From the NCBI GenBank assembly GCA_902796305.1, contig CADBOJ010000068.1, forward strand, positions 1-33,860: a stretch of DNA of 33,860 nt. Direction: 5' to 3'. A program made the translations under genes and the position numbers. Origin of the DNA: an uncultured bacterium. Its GTDB lineage: Bacteria; Cyanobacteriota; Vampirovibrionia; Gastranaerophilales; Gastranaerophilaceae. A model generated the notes under the pieces. It was not told where the DNA came from and ran no database searches. It saw only the letters and a program-made list of their open reading frames with translations. Below, piece after piece: positions 26,142 to 33,860 of the stretch (its first letter is position 1; every line of letters begins with the position of its first letter).

Positions 26142-28724
26142 TTAGTTCTTTTTTAAATTTTCTTCAACAAACTTTTTTATATATTTTTCTTCGGTAAATA
26201 TTTTTTCATAATCAGGTAATATAATATCTTCCTGTTTATGTTTATATTTATTGAAATGTTTAAAAAATATTTTATCTTTATTCAATACAATCCTTACAAA
26301 TCCGTAATCACGTGTCGGAAATATTCTTGTATTGTTTTCATAAAGTAAATTCAAAGTTTCATAATGCGGGTGATTAAATTTATTTTCCCCTGATGAAATA
26401 AGTGCATATTCCGGTTTAATTCTTCGAAGCATGTTCTTATCAATAACACCCTTTGCACCGTGATGTCCTATTTTAATAATGTCAATATTTTCGGGCAAAC
26501 CGTCCTTTATCGCATCAAACCCCTCAATACCCGAATCCGCCATAAAAAGAACATTTTTATCTTTATAAGTTAACAAAATGATTATTGATGTTTCATTATC
26601 TTCTTTATCTTTATTCGCTTTTGTTTTTATTTCAGGTTTAAAAGAAGTTATTTTAAAATCAGGCTCGGAATATATAACTTCATTATTCTTTGCAATTCTA
26701 TAATTGAAATTATTCTCGCTTAAATATTCAAGAATTTCTTTTGAAGTAAAAGATTTTGCTTCTTCTTTTTGAATTAGTATATTTTTTACTTTTGCATCGT
26801 TTAATATATCAATAGCACCTCCGGCATGGTCAATGTCAAAATGAGTAATTATAAGATATTCGAGTTTATTAATTCTTTCGTTCCTTAAATATCTGTTAAT
26901 AACAATTTGAGCCAAAGATACACCCTTAAATATCTTTTTTCCGGTGTCTATCATAATATATTTGTGTTTCGGAGTTTTAATCAGAAAACAATCGGCGTTT
27001 TCGACATCAAACATAATGATTTCGGGGTTTTTAGAAAAAATATCACTTTTTATAAAACTCAAAGCAAGCAAAATAAAGGATAAAACAAGCAGGATTTTAT
27101 GTTTTTTATTTTGGAAATTATTTTTTAAATTCAAAACAAAAATTAAAATAATGCCCCATACCGTAAATATTTGTACAAAATTAAATCCTGAAGTTGAGAT
27201 TATGGAAAATTTAAATGATGCAAAAAATTCACTTATCTTAATTAAAAGCAAAAGAAGGGGACTTGCAATGAAATCAAACAGAAACACCATAAAATCACTT
27301 ATATAAGGAACAAGTGCAATTATTGAAGAAATGAAGCCTATGAAACTTAATGCCCCGATAAAAGGTATGACTGCAATATTTGCAAAAATACTCATCGGCG
27401 CAAAGTTGTTAAAATAATGAAGCTGTAATGGTATAACCCATAGTTGCGCCACAAGCGGAACAACTAAAATCGAAATCAAATTTACGGGAGAAAAAAGATA
27501 GAGAATATATTTTACAAATGCCCGTTTGTTTTTGTGTTTATTTTTAAAACGTTCTTCTATTTTGGAAAATTTTGAAATAATAATAGGGCAACAAATAACC
27601 AGACCGAAAGTTACAACAAAAGAAAGTTGAAAACCTATATCAAAGAACATCTTAGGACTGCACAGCAGTATTAAAAATGCCGCAAAAAATATTAAAGCAA
27701 CCGAATCCGCTTTTCTGTCTATAAGTTTTCCCAAAAGTATAAAAAGAATTATTATTCCGGCTCTTATTATAGATGGCGGAAAACCTGTCATAAAGGTATA
27801 GAAAATCACAAATAAAGCACCTGCAAGAATTGAAAGATGGTAAGGAAAACGAATTAAAGATGCAATCCGCCACCAAATACCATATATAAGAGCAACATTT
27901 AACCCGCTTGCAGCCAGAAGATGCAAAAGTCCGGAATTTTTAAAATCTTCTTTAATTTTCTCGTCAGGACTTATGGTCTCATCACCAAAAACAAGTCCGC
28001 CGAGAATTTTTAATCTGTCAGGAGGTATATTTTTCGAATGCTTTTCTAAAATTTTAATTCTTATAAGTTCAAATTTCTTTAAAGCATAGTACCAGCAATC
28101 TCTCGGATTTTTAACCGAAAAATTCGGTTCGCCCGTAACCTTAAATGTTGTGTAATTTCCGTAAAATACATTTGTGCAGTCATTATTCAAAAGATATTGT
28201 TTGTAGTCAAATTGATGCGGATTTGTTGCTTCTTTTGGCTGTCTTAATTTTCCTTGAAGTTCTATATAATCTCCGATAATTATTTTATCTTCAATATAAT
28301 CAGCCATATCAAGACTTACCAGAACTTTTGAATTAATATTATTGTAATTTGTATCGGTTTTTTCGTTTTTTATTGTTACATCATCCGCTCTTAAATAGAA
28401 TTTTACTCTGTTGTTTTTATTTGAAACATCTTTTGAAGAAACAATTTGTCCTTTTATAATTACGTTATCGGCTTTTATATCTTTTAGGACATTATCAATT
28501 TTGTATGAATTATTTGCCCTTGATATTCCGGCAAAAAATATAAGATACAGAATAATTACTTTTTTAAAATCAAAATTTCGAAATAAAACAATAAAGACCA
28601 GAAAAATAAAAACAAGAATGCTTAAAATAATTTCAAGATTATAAAACGAAGCAATAAGCCCAAAAATGTATAAAACAGATAATAAAACAGTGAATATTTT
28701 TGAATATGAAAAAATAGTTTTCAT
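26142..28724 (-). CDS. comEC: ComEC/Rec2 DNA-uptake channel
   Basis: 860 residues, full length for the family. The N-terminal part has membrane helices and an extracytoplasmic OB-like domain (about 90-200, with GDYIELQGKLRQP). The competence domain (about 240-550) has many hydrophobic segments, including the landmark GLLHLLAASGLNVALIYG. The C-terminal metallo-beta-lactamase-like domain (from about 570) has ITHFDIDHAGG near residue 625 and KIGHHGAKG further on. ComEC forms the inner-membrane pore for single-stranded transforming DNA; the hydrolase domain is thought to degrade the non-transported strand. It begins 14 bases after ftsY on the same strand without an obvious Shine-Dalgarno. comM at 9073 and comEC in one window argue for a working transformation route, though no pilus genes are here. 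Confidence 0.93.
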   Translation of the reverse strand: MKTIFSYSKIFTVLLSVLYIFGLIASFYNLEIILSILVFIFLVFIVLFRNFDFKKVIILYLIFFAGISRANNSYKIDNVLKDIKADNVIIKGQIVSSKDVSNKNNRVKFYLRADDVTIKNEKTDTNYNNINSKVLVSLDMADYIEDKIIIGDYIELQGKLRQPKEATNPHQFDYKQYLLNNDCTNVFYGNYTTFKVTGEPNFSVKNPRDCWYYALKKFELIRIKILEKHSKNIPPDRLKILGGLVFGDETISPDEKIKEDFKNSGLLHLLAASGLNVALIYGIWWRIASLIRFPYHLSILAGALFVIFYTFMTGFPPSIIRAGIIILFILLGKLIDRKADSVALIFFAAFLILLCSPKMFFDIGFQLSFVVTFGLVICCPIIISKFSKIEERFKNKHKNKRAFVKYILYLFSPVNLISILVVPLVAQLWVIPLQLHYFNNFAPMSIFANIAVIPFIGALSFIGFISSIIALVPYISDFMVFLFDFIASPLLLLLIKISEFFASFKFSIISTSGFNFVQIFTVWGIILIFVLNLKNNFQNKKHKILLVLSFILLALSFIKSDIFSKNPEIIMFDVENADCFLIKTPKHKYIMIDTGKKIFKGVSLAQIVINRYLRNERINKLEYLIITHFDIDHAGGAIDILNDAKVKNILIQKEEAKSFTSKEILEYLSENNFNYRIAKNNEVIYSEPDFKITSFKPEIKTKANKDKEDNETSIIILLTYKDKNVLFMADSGIEGFDAIKDGLPENIDIIKIGHHGAKGVIDKNMLRRIKPEYALISSGENKFNHPHYETLNLLYENNTRIFPTRDYGFVRIVLNKDKIFFKHFNKYKHKQEDIILPDYEKIFTEEKYIKKFVEENLKKN

Positions 28725-28738
28725 TAGTTTAAAATAAA

Positions 28739-29692
28739 TTACCTGTCAAAAATTGCATTTATAAACTCACTTGAATTAAATTCAACAATATCATCTATCC
28801 CTTCACCGGTTCCGATTAATTTTGTCGGAATGCCGAGATTTTTTGCAATCGAAAGAATAATACCGCCCTTTGAACTTCCGTCAAGTTTGGTTATTGCAAT
28901 TGATGAAATATTAACGGCTTCATTGAATACCATTGCTTGATTTAAACCGTTTTGCCCCTGAGAACCGTCAAGGACAAGGATTGTTTCAAGATTATCGTTT
29001 TCGATTTTCTTTGCAATTACATTTTTTATCTTTTTGAGTTCTTCAATTAAATTGTATTTATTTTGCAATCTGCCCGCAGAATCCATTATAACAACGTTAT
29101 AGTTTTCATTTCTTGCCTTGTCTATCGCTCTGAATATTAAAGATGCACTGTCGGCTTTATCTTCTCTTAAAATATCAACGGATGCTCTTTTTGCCCAGAT
29201 TTCAAGCTGTTCTTCCGCTGCAGCTCTAAATGTATCTCCTGCAACAAGTAAAACTTTATTGCCGTCTTTTTTGAATTTATTTGCCAGCTTTCCGATTAAA
29301 GTTGTTTTGCCTGCACCGTTTACGCCGACTACGAAATAAACATTTAATTTATTCTTATCAAATTTTAAATTGCAGTCGGAATTTGTATTTAATATGTTTG
29401 TAAACTCTTTTTTTAGAAAGCCTTTTAATTCAGAAGTTTTAATTTTATTTTCTTTTATTTTATTTACGGTTTCAACCGATAAATCCACTCCTAAATCGGC
29501 TTTAATAAGTGTTGTTTCAATATCTTCGAGTTCAAACTCGTCAACCTGCTTATCGCCCGATATTGAATTAAATATACTATCCGTTATTGTGTTTGCTGTT
29601 TTTGAAAAAACGTTCTTGAAAACGGAAAAACCTGATTTATTCGGTTCATCCGCTTCTTTTTTATCGGATTTATTTTTGAAAAAATTAAACAT
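28739..29692 (-). CDS. ftsY: signal recognition particle receptor FtsY
   Basis: 317 residues: a short variable, charged N-terminus (1-30), the helical N domain (about 35-105) and the GTPase NG domain. Motifs are GVNGAGKTT (123-131), DTFRAAAEEQLEIWA, DSAGRL and TKLDGSSKGG. It docks ribosome-SRP complexes at the inner membrane. It lacks the long acidic A domain of E. coli FtsY, as in many other phyla. Its start overlaps the end of nusB by eight bases, so it is translated from the same message. Confidence 0.96.
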   Translation of the reverse strand: MFNFFKNKSDKKEADEPNKSGFSVFKNVFSKTANTITDSIFNSISGDKQVDEFELEDIETTLIKADLGVDLSVETVNKIKENKIKTSELKGFLKKEFTNILNTNSDCNLKFDKNKLNVYFVVGVNGAGKTTLIGKLANKFKKDGNKVLLVAGDTFRAAAEEQLEIWAKRASVDILREDKADSASLIFRAIDKARNENYNVVIMDSAGRLQNKYNLIEELKKIKNVIAKKIENDNLETILVLDGSQGQNGLNQAMVFNEAVNISSIAITKLDGSSKGGIILSIAKNLGIPTKLIGTGEGIDDIVEFNSSEFINAIFDR

Positions 29693-30338
29693 GTTTTTCT
29701 ACAACTCTTGCAAGTATACCGTTTATAAATGACGGTGAATCGTCTGTTGAATATTTTTTTGCAAGTTCAAGCGCTTCATCTATTACGACCTTATGAGGTG
29801 CATCTTTTATAAATACAAGCTCTGTTATTGCAATTCTTAAAATATCCTTATCAATTTTAAAGAGTCTTTCTATATCCCAGCCGAATGCATAATCCGAAAT
29901 CATTTTATCAATTTCTTTTTTATGAGATCGATATTCGGATGCAATTTTAATTGTATATTCTCTAACTTCATCCTGTCCCGATAAGGTACATAATTCGGCT
30001 ATATCAAGAGCGCTTGTTGCTTTTTCCGCAGCACTTGTAAGCATATCAATTTTTGCTTCAAAATCGGATGTCATAATAATCGGAACGGGGATATTCTCAG
30101 CCTCAATCGGTCTTGAAAGATTTTCTTTATGATTATTTTCATATTCGATAATTTGATTTTTTAAGTTTGTCAATTCGCTGACACATAAATTTACTTCGTC
30201 ATAAGAAGATGAAATCAATGTACGGACTGATTTTAATATAATTTGCATAAAATCTTCATTTTTATATTTTTCCGCATTTTTTTCAAGTTGTGAAAATAAT
30301 ATTAATGCCAGTTCTCTGCTTGCTCTTCTTGCCTGCAT
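29685..30338 (-). CDS. nusB: transcription antitermination factor NusB, long form
   Basis: 217 residues, compared with about 140 in most bacteria. The N-terminus (RRASRELALILFSQLE) and the C-terminal third (IERLFKIDKDILRIAITELVFIKDAPHKVVIDEALELAKKYS) are clear NusB helices that bind boxA RNA and NusE. About 70 extra residues between them (about 45-120) are not conserved in the short form; long inserts of this kind are known in some lineages, including cyanobacterial relatives. AAGGAT lies six bases before the ATG. A TATAAT (30373-30378, leftward) in the upstream gap is a possible -10, with no good -35. It is the first gene of nusB-ftsY-comEC. Confidence 0.9.
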   Translation of the reverse strand: MQARRASRELALILFSQLEKNAEKYKNEDFMQIILKSVRTLISSSYDEVNLCVSELTNLKNQIIEYENNHKENLSRPIEAENIPVPIIMTSDFEAKIDMLTSAAEKATSALDIAELCTLSGQDEVREYTIKIASEYRSHKKEIDKMISDYAFGWDIERLFKIDKDILRIAITELVFIKDAPHKVVIDEALELAKKYSTDDSPSFINGILARVVEKHV

Positions 30339-30372
30339 ATTTAATCCTTTTTGAAGTATTTTCTTAAGAAGT

Positions 30373-30378
30373 ATTATA
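30373..30378 (-). promoter_or_regulatory. possible -10 element for nusB-ftsY-comEC
   Basis: A perfect TATAAT in leftward orientation lies 35 bases before the nusB ATG in the gap after the upstream gene. No convincing -35 stands at 16-18 bases, so only the -10 is listed. Confidence 0.35.
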
Positions 30379-30437
30379 TTTTAAAAAAATCTATTTTCAT
30401 AGAAAATTTTGTTATTAATTAAATAATATTTAATATT

Positions 30438-31829
30438 TTATGTATTTTTTACCTTTTTATTGTCTTTTTTGCCGTATTCCGTTACACCGGGGAAGCTCGA
30501 ACTTCCGGTCATCATTTTTGTAATTGCAAATGTAACTTTAGGAATAATGTATGAAAGACCGGCTATGCTTGCAAGAAGCCCCAATGCTAAAAATCCCGCA
30601 TTGGTTCTTTTTATTTTTTTGGTTATATCTTTTATTGAATCTGAAACAGCCGTGTTGTCTTTCAATTTTGCCTTTACGTAATTAAGGTAATTAACAACAT
30701 TTTTATCGATTTCTTCTATGTCCGAATTTTTAACAAACCTGTTAATTTTTCCCGCTTTACCGTATGTTCCCTTATTGTGTATTATTTTTACAACATCTTC
30801 GCTGAACAAATCGGAAATATTAGCATTATTTCCCTGTTTTAATCTTTGAAAAGCATTTTTAAGATTGTCTTCACTAAGGCTTGATATATAATCGGAAACT
30901 TCAGGCTGAATATCGGGGATTACTCCCGCATTATCTTTGTTAAACAATTTAATTCCCGACAGTTTTCTTAAACCTTTTTGCACTTGCGGGGAACAGAAAT
31001 TATAAAAATACATTGCAGAAACATCCATAAAGAAATTTTCAAAAGCATCGTACGGATTTCTTGAAACGGCGGTACGTCCCATAATCATAGGAATATCGGT
31101 CGAGACAAGCCTGAAAGTATTATTGTTTTCGGTATTATATCCTATTGTATAAGCAAGGCCGTATTTTCTGATATCATTGCATATAGTGCCGAAAAAGCCC
31201 GTAAATGCGAGGTCTTTACCCTTATTTTTCTTGGTGTTTAAAGAAAACTCTTTCATTGTATCAAATTTCGGAGAATAGTTATCAAGTTTTTGTTTTCTTA
31301 CTTTCTTCCTTGTAAGATACTGGTTAAATTTCGGAATGGCTATTCCCATAAGTATACAGTTTATTGCAACAGCAACAACCGAGGTTATTTTCTTTCCTGT
31401 TGATATTTTTTTTGCCATTTCTTCTATATTTTGAGGCTTAAATTTTTTGAATTTTTTGATATATCTAGGTTTTAATTCGCTGACATCAAGACCTTTAGGA
31501 TTTTCACCATAAAATATATATCTTAAAGTATCTCCTATTGCGTCATTTCCGTCTTTAGAATTTGAAAAATCAATTTTTTTCATAGGAACTTTAAATAATA
31601 GTTCAAATAATTTATCTCCTATGGTTTTAAATATAGGTATACCGAAAAGCCATACTGCAGCCGCCATAACTTCTTTTCTTAATTTTTCGGCACCCTCGAT
31701 TATCCCTCCACGCTTATAACCCTGAATTGAGCGTCCTATATCGCTCGGGATTTCTTCTATTAAAACTCCGAGACGTTTGTTGGGATTTTGTATATGTGTA
31801 ACTACGTTTGTTAATGACGGTATTCGCAA
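30438..31829 (-). CDS. unrecognised membrane protein, probably lineage-specific
   Basis: 463 residues, very basic (many Lys/Arg). Three hydrophobic stretches stand out at about 53-75, 148-168 and 418-442; the rest is hydrophilic and probably cytoplasmic or partly helical. Features of no known family: IPSDIGRSIQGYKRGG near the start, a middle block with FENFFMDVSAMYFYNF, and a Lys/Ser-rich tail with the stretch TGSSSFPGV. The start is a TTG (31827-31829) with AAGG seven bases upstream; no nearby ATG gives a better N-terminus. An 18-base palindrome covers the Shine-Dalgarno and start codon. It sits between the nusB operon and the plsC pair, on the same strand. No function proposed. Confidence 0.75.
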   Translation of the reverse strand: MRIPSLTNVVTHIQNPNKRLGVLIEEIPSDIGRSIQGYKRGGIIEGAEKLRKEVMAAAVWLFGIPIFKTIGDKLFELLFKVPMKKIDFSNSKDGNDAIGDTLRYIFYGENPKGLDVSELKPRYIKKFKKFKPQNIEEMAKKISTGKKITSVVAVAINCILMGIAIPKFNQYLTRKKVRKQKLDNYSPKFDTMKEFSLNTKKNKGKDLAFTGFFGTICNDIRKYGLAYTIGYNTENNNTFRLVSTDIPMIMGRTAVSRNPYDAFENFFMDVSAMYFYNFCSPQVQKGLRKLSGIKLFNKDNAGVIPDIQPEVSDYISSLSEDNLKNAFQRLKQGNNANISDLFSEDVVKIIHNKGTYGKAGKINRFVKNSDIEEIDKNVVNYLNYVKAKLKDNTAVSDSIKDITKKIKRTNAGFLALGLLASIAGLSYIIPKVTFAITKMMTGSSSFPGVTEYGKKDNKKVKNT

Positions 31830-31845
31830 AATAAGACCTTATTTT
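31828..31845. repeat. palindrome covering the translation start of the unrecognised membrane protein
   Basis: AAAATAAG and CTTATTTT form a perfect 8-bp inverted repeat with two bases between, spanning the Shine-Dalgarno AAGG and two bases of the TTG start codon. The 8-2-8 layout equals that of the palindrome at 18275-18292, but the sequence differs. Confidence 0.4.
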
Positions 31846-31886
31846 CTACGATTATATAAAACCCCGTAAAAAAATTTTTTGCTATT

Positions 31887-32558
31887 TTATTTTATTTTAT
31901 TTTCATAGCCGTTCAGGGAGCAAATCTGTTCCGCCCATTGTTTTAAAATTTCTTCTTCGGGAAGTTCGTAAGAAATAGGCTCGCCTACAACGATATCAAC
32001 ATCTTGTTTTTTGAAAGGCTTCCAATTGTATGTTTCAAGTCCTTTCATTGAAACCGGAACAATATCAATTTTATTTACTTTTGCAAAGTAGATAAATCCG
32101 CCGCTGACATTTTCTATTACTTTATTCTTTCTTATTCCGCCCTGCGGAAAAATGCAGAGATTATATTTAGCTTTAAATACTTCTTTTACGGTTTTTACGG
32201 TTGATAATTGAACTTTTTCTCTGTTAACCGCAAAAGCTCCGAGTCTTAATATATTTCTTGTAACATATCTTTGCTTCCAGTTTTCTGTTTTAAAAAGTTC
32301 AATTTTTGCCATATAAGCAAGAGGGCGTCCAATTACAAAATTTAAAATAAAAACATCTATGTAAGAAATATGATTTGGCGCATAGATATACAGTTTCTTT
32401 TTATCCAAATTTTTGTTTCTTTTAATTTTAAAATTATAAAAAAGCCCGCCAAAAAAAGGTAAAAACAAAATATATAACGTATAAAATTGATAAAGCCTTG
32501 TTAGAATGTTGAAATCACTTGCTTTCTTTTGTGCGTAGTTAATTACTTTTGCGCCCAT
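31887..32558 (-). CDS. plsC: 1-acylglycerol-3-phosphate acyltransferase (PlsC), copy 2 of a tandem
   Basis: 223 residues. One hydrophobic segment (about 25-45) precedes the acyltransferase fold. Motif I is NHISYID (H-x4-D). Motif III reads FPQGGIRK, where most PlsC have FPEGTRS, so both the Glu and the Thr positions differ. It would acylate lysophosphatidic acid at sn-2 in phospholipid synthesis, at the inner membrane, using the glycerol 3-phosphate backbone that GpsA helps supply. The ATG follows directly on the stop of the other plsC gene with no spacer. The two proteins are clearly related but divergent; acyl-chain or substrate specialisation is likely, and one could act on other lysophospholipids or lipids. 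Confidence 0.88.
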   Translation of the reverse strand: MGAKVINYAQKKASDFNILTRLYQFYTLYILFLPFFGGLFYNFKIKRNKNLDKKKLYIYAPNHISYIDVFILNFVIGRPLAYMAKIELFKTENWKQRYVTRNILRLGAFAVNREKVQLSTVKTVKEVFKAKYNLCIFPQGGIRKNKVIENVSGGFIYFAKVNKIDIVPVSMKGLETYNWKPFKKQDVDIVVGEPISYELPEEEILKQWAEQICSLNGYENKIK

Positions 32559-33191
32559 TTATATATTCCCTTCCGCCAATTCCTTAACAGTTTTGCTCCA
32601 CAAAACTATCATTTCATCAATATCATTGTTATAGGGAATTGGTTTGCCTATTTTAATTTTCATTTTGCCATGAAACAGTTTTCTCTGGTCTTTTGTCATA
32701 CCCGTAATTGCAACAGGCAATATATCGCATTTTAAAGTTTTTGCAAAACTTGCAAAACCTTTATTAATGTTGTCCATATTTCCGTCTTTTTCTCTTGTTC
32801 CCTGAGGAAATATCCCGAGTGCCCAGCCTGTTTGCTTTAATCCGATAATGGTTTTTATTGTTGAAACGGAAAGTTTTGCTCTGTCAACAGCAAAAGCCCC
32901 CAGTAAATTCAGGAAAAATCTGGCAATTTTATTTTTAAATAATTCAACTTTTGCCATGTAAGCTACCGGACGCTTAATAGCATGAATTATTAAAAACGGG
33001 TCAATTGCACTTGTATGGTTTGAAGCAACAATGAAAAAACCTTTCTTAGGGACATTTTCTCTGCCTTCTACTTTCAAATTAAATACCGTTTTAAAATATA
33101 AACCATATACAAGATTGCAGGTAATCCATTGAAAAACCGCTCTTGCTTTGTTGTATTCTTTTGAATTTCTCGATTGATAATTTCTTGCCAT
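32559..33191 (-). CDS. plsC: 1-acylglycerol-3-phosphate acyltransferase (PlsC), copy 1 of a tandem
   Basis: 210 residues. Motif I NHTSAIDPF (H-x4-D) and motif III FPQGTREKDG are intact, closer to the family norm than the neighbouring copy. A hydrophobic N-terminal part (about 15-35) suits membrane attachment. It transfers an acyl chain to lysophosphatidic acid, giving phosphatidic acid. The leftward upstream region has a TATAAT at 33220-33225, and the Shine-Dalgarno is weak. This is the first gene of the plsC pair and stands back to back with the OmpH/Skp gene at 33277. Confidence 0.9.
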   Translation of the reverse strand: MARNYQSRNSKEYNKARAVFQWITCNLVYGLYFKTVFNLKVEGRENVPKKGFFIVASNHTSAIDPFLIIHAIKRPVAYMAKVELFKNKIARFFLNLLGAFAVDRAKLSVSTIKTIIGLKQTGWALGIFPQGTREKDGNMDNINKGFASFAKTLKCDILPVAITGMTKDQRKLFHGKMKIKIGKPIPYNNDIDEMIVLWSKTVKELAEGNI

Positions 33192-33242
33192 ACTTACTTT
33201 TCTTAATATTGATATAGAAATTATACTAAATAAAATTAAATA

Positions 33243-33251
33243 TGGTATAAT
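33243..33251 (+). promoter_or_regulatory. extended -10 promoter of the OmpH/Skp gene
   Basis: TGGTATAAT is a perfect extended -10 element (TGnTATAAT). No good -35 is visible, which an extended -10 tolerates. A Shine-Dalgarno AAAGGA follows at 33265-33270, six bases before the ATG at 33277. Confidence 0.6.
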
Positions 33252-33276
33252 TTTTTTAAAATCGAAAGGAAATTTT

Positions 33277-33726
33277 ATGAAAAAAATATTATGTTTATCT
33301 GTTTTAACAGCTTCTTTTCTATTCGGAAGTGCAATGGCTGAAGTTGTAGGAGTTGTTGATTTTGACAGAGTAGTTGATAATTATTCAAGGGTTAAATCCG
33401 TAAGCGATGAAATATCTGATAAATTTGCGGAAATTCAACGTTACAGCCTTGATAAAGAAAGAGAATACAAAAAATTATCAACACCCATAGAAAGAAAAAA
33501 CTTTGAAGATAACGTTTCAAAGGAAATGAACAGAAAACAGGAAGCTTATTTAAAATTAAAAGAAAGAAAAGAAGCCGAAATTGATACGGCAATTAAAAAT
33601 GCGGTGAAACAGGTTGCTATGTCAAACCAGATTGATACGGTTGTTGAAAAATCAGTTGTATTTTTCGGCGGTGTAGATATTACTGATAAAGTAATTAAAG
33701 CCTTAAATTCACCCGCATCAAAATAA
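33277..33726 (+). CDS. OmpH/Skp family periplasmic chaperone
   Basis: 149 residues with a signal peptide (MKKILCLSVL core, cut after AMA at about residue 21). The mature protein begins with the short beta strand VVGVVDFDRVV, then two long charged helices (about 40-110) that form the coiled-coil arm of Skp trimers, and closes with VFFGGVDITDKVI, the usual family ending. Skp/OmpH holds unfolded outer-membrane proteins in the periplasm, so an outer membrane is likely in this organism. It has its own promoter and stands alone before a tRNA gene. Confidence 0.9.
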   Translation: MKKILCLSVLTASFLFGSAMAEVVGVVDFDRVVDNYSRVKSVSDEISDKFAEIQRYSLDKEREYKKLSTPIERKNFEDNVSKEMNRKQEAYLKLKERKEAEIDTAIKNAVKQVAMSNQIDTVVEKSVVFFGGVDITDKVIKALNSPASK

Positions 33727-33750
33727 TAAAAGTTATATCAATAAAAGTTC

Positions 33751-33779
33751 TTTACTTGCAAAGTTGTTTTTGCTATCAT
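33751..33779 (+). promoter_or_regulatory. promoter of the tRNA-Ser gene
   Basis: TTTACT (33751-33756), a spacer of exactly 17 bp, then TATCAT (33774-33779) preceded by TGC, i.e. an extended -10. The expected start is near 33786, nine bases before the mature tRNA 5' end. The -35 TTTACT is the same hexamer as in the membrane TPR promoter at 26106. Confidence 0.6.
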
Positions 33780-33794
33780 TGTAAAGAAACTTTC

Positions 33795-33860
33795 GGAGGA
33801 ATGCCGGAGTGGTTGATCGGAGCGGTCTTGAAAACCGTCGAACATGCGAGTGTTCCGTGG
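33795..33860 (+). tRNA. tRNA-Ser(UGA), 3' part cut by the window edge
   Basis: The 5' acceptor strand GGAGGAA, TG at positions 8-9 and a 3-bp D stem (CCG/CGG) lead to an anticodon stem GCGGT/ACCGT (33822-33826, 33834-33838) with loop CTTGAAA; anticodon TGA is at 33829-33831. A long variable arm with stem AACA/TGTT (33841-33844, 33851-33854) marks it as a class II tRNA, as expected for serine. The T arm and the 3' acceptor strand are past the end. It reads UCA and the other UCN codons. Confidence 0.95.

Noticed and set aside
30373..30437. Inverted repeats in the AT-rich gap before nusB as a terminator
   Set aside because: Arms are short (about five pairs), contain almost no G-C and are not followed by a clean T run in the needed direction.
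1..33860. CRISPR array, insertion sequence, prophage or toxin-antitoxin pair
   Set aside because: No regularly spaced direct repeats, transposase, integrase, phage structural gene or small two-gene toxin module is seen on either strand.

Overview
The window is a low-GC stretch (judged by eye at about 30% GC) of bacterial chromosome, densely coded on both strands with standard stop usage (TAA, TAG and TGA all terminate genes). It carries Gram-negative envelope markers (an OmpH/Skp-type periplasmic chaperone and several signal-peptide proteins), many TPR proteins, and housekeeping genes scattered in short operons. Together with at least one long protein that matches no family I know, this fits a gut-type Vampirovibrionia/Melainabacteria genome (Gastranaerophilales-like). 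That placement is inference from style and gene content; there is no rRNA here to test it. No prophage, insertion sequence, integron or CRISPR array is visible, and no gene-free stretch exceeds 300 bases.

Layout. Positions 1-4288 run leftward: a gene start cut by the window edge, a GAF-GGDEF diguanylate cyclase, and two TPR proteins apparently co-transcribed with it. Positions 4400-11177 run rightward: a secreted WG-repeat protein, a GAF/HD-GYP phosphodiesterase, an exported TPR protein, the ComM/YifB AAA protein and the GTPase EngB, ending at a strong hairpin terminator shared with the convergent membrane-anchored thioredoxin gene. Positions 11845-18237 form a tight leftward run of seven genes: a metal transporter fusion, gpsA, a secreted protein, tatD, a small protein, tlyA and a SEC-C protein. 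From 18303 rightward come tmk, an exported TPR protein, a LuxR-type response regulator, a reduced histidine kinase, a stand-alone AICAR formyltransferase domain and a fosmidomycin-resistance-type MFS transporter. Positions 24268-33191 run leftward: a membrane TPR protein with an apparently leaderless promoter, comEC, ftsY, nusB, an unrecognised membrane protein and two tandem PlsC acyltransferases. The right edge holds an OmpH/Skp gene and the first 66 bases of tRNA-Ser(UGA).

How the parts fit. Making and breaking of cyclic di-GMP are both encoded within 7.5 kb, each by an enzyme with GAF sensing, amid TPR proteins of unknown partner. comEC and comM suggest DNA uptake capacity. The most unusual items are: (1) a single protein joining a cation-diffusion-facilitator membrane unit to the CBS-pair plus CorC_HlyC module that normally follows a CNNM/DUF21 membrane domain; (2) a response regulator/histidine kinase pair whose kinase keeps the phospho-accepting His but has lost the recognisable ATP-binding boxes; and (3) a purH gene reduced to the transformylase half. 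I did not find a defence island or another obvious multi-gene new system; the best candidates for new biology are these architectures and the recurrent TPR genes.
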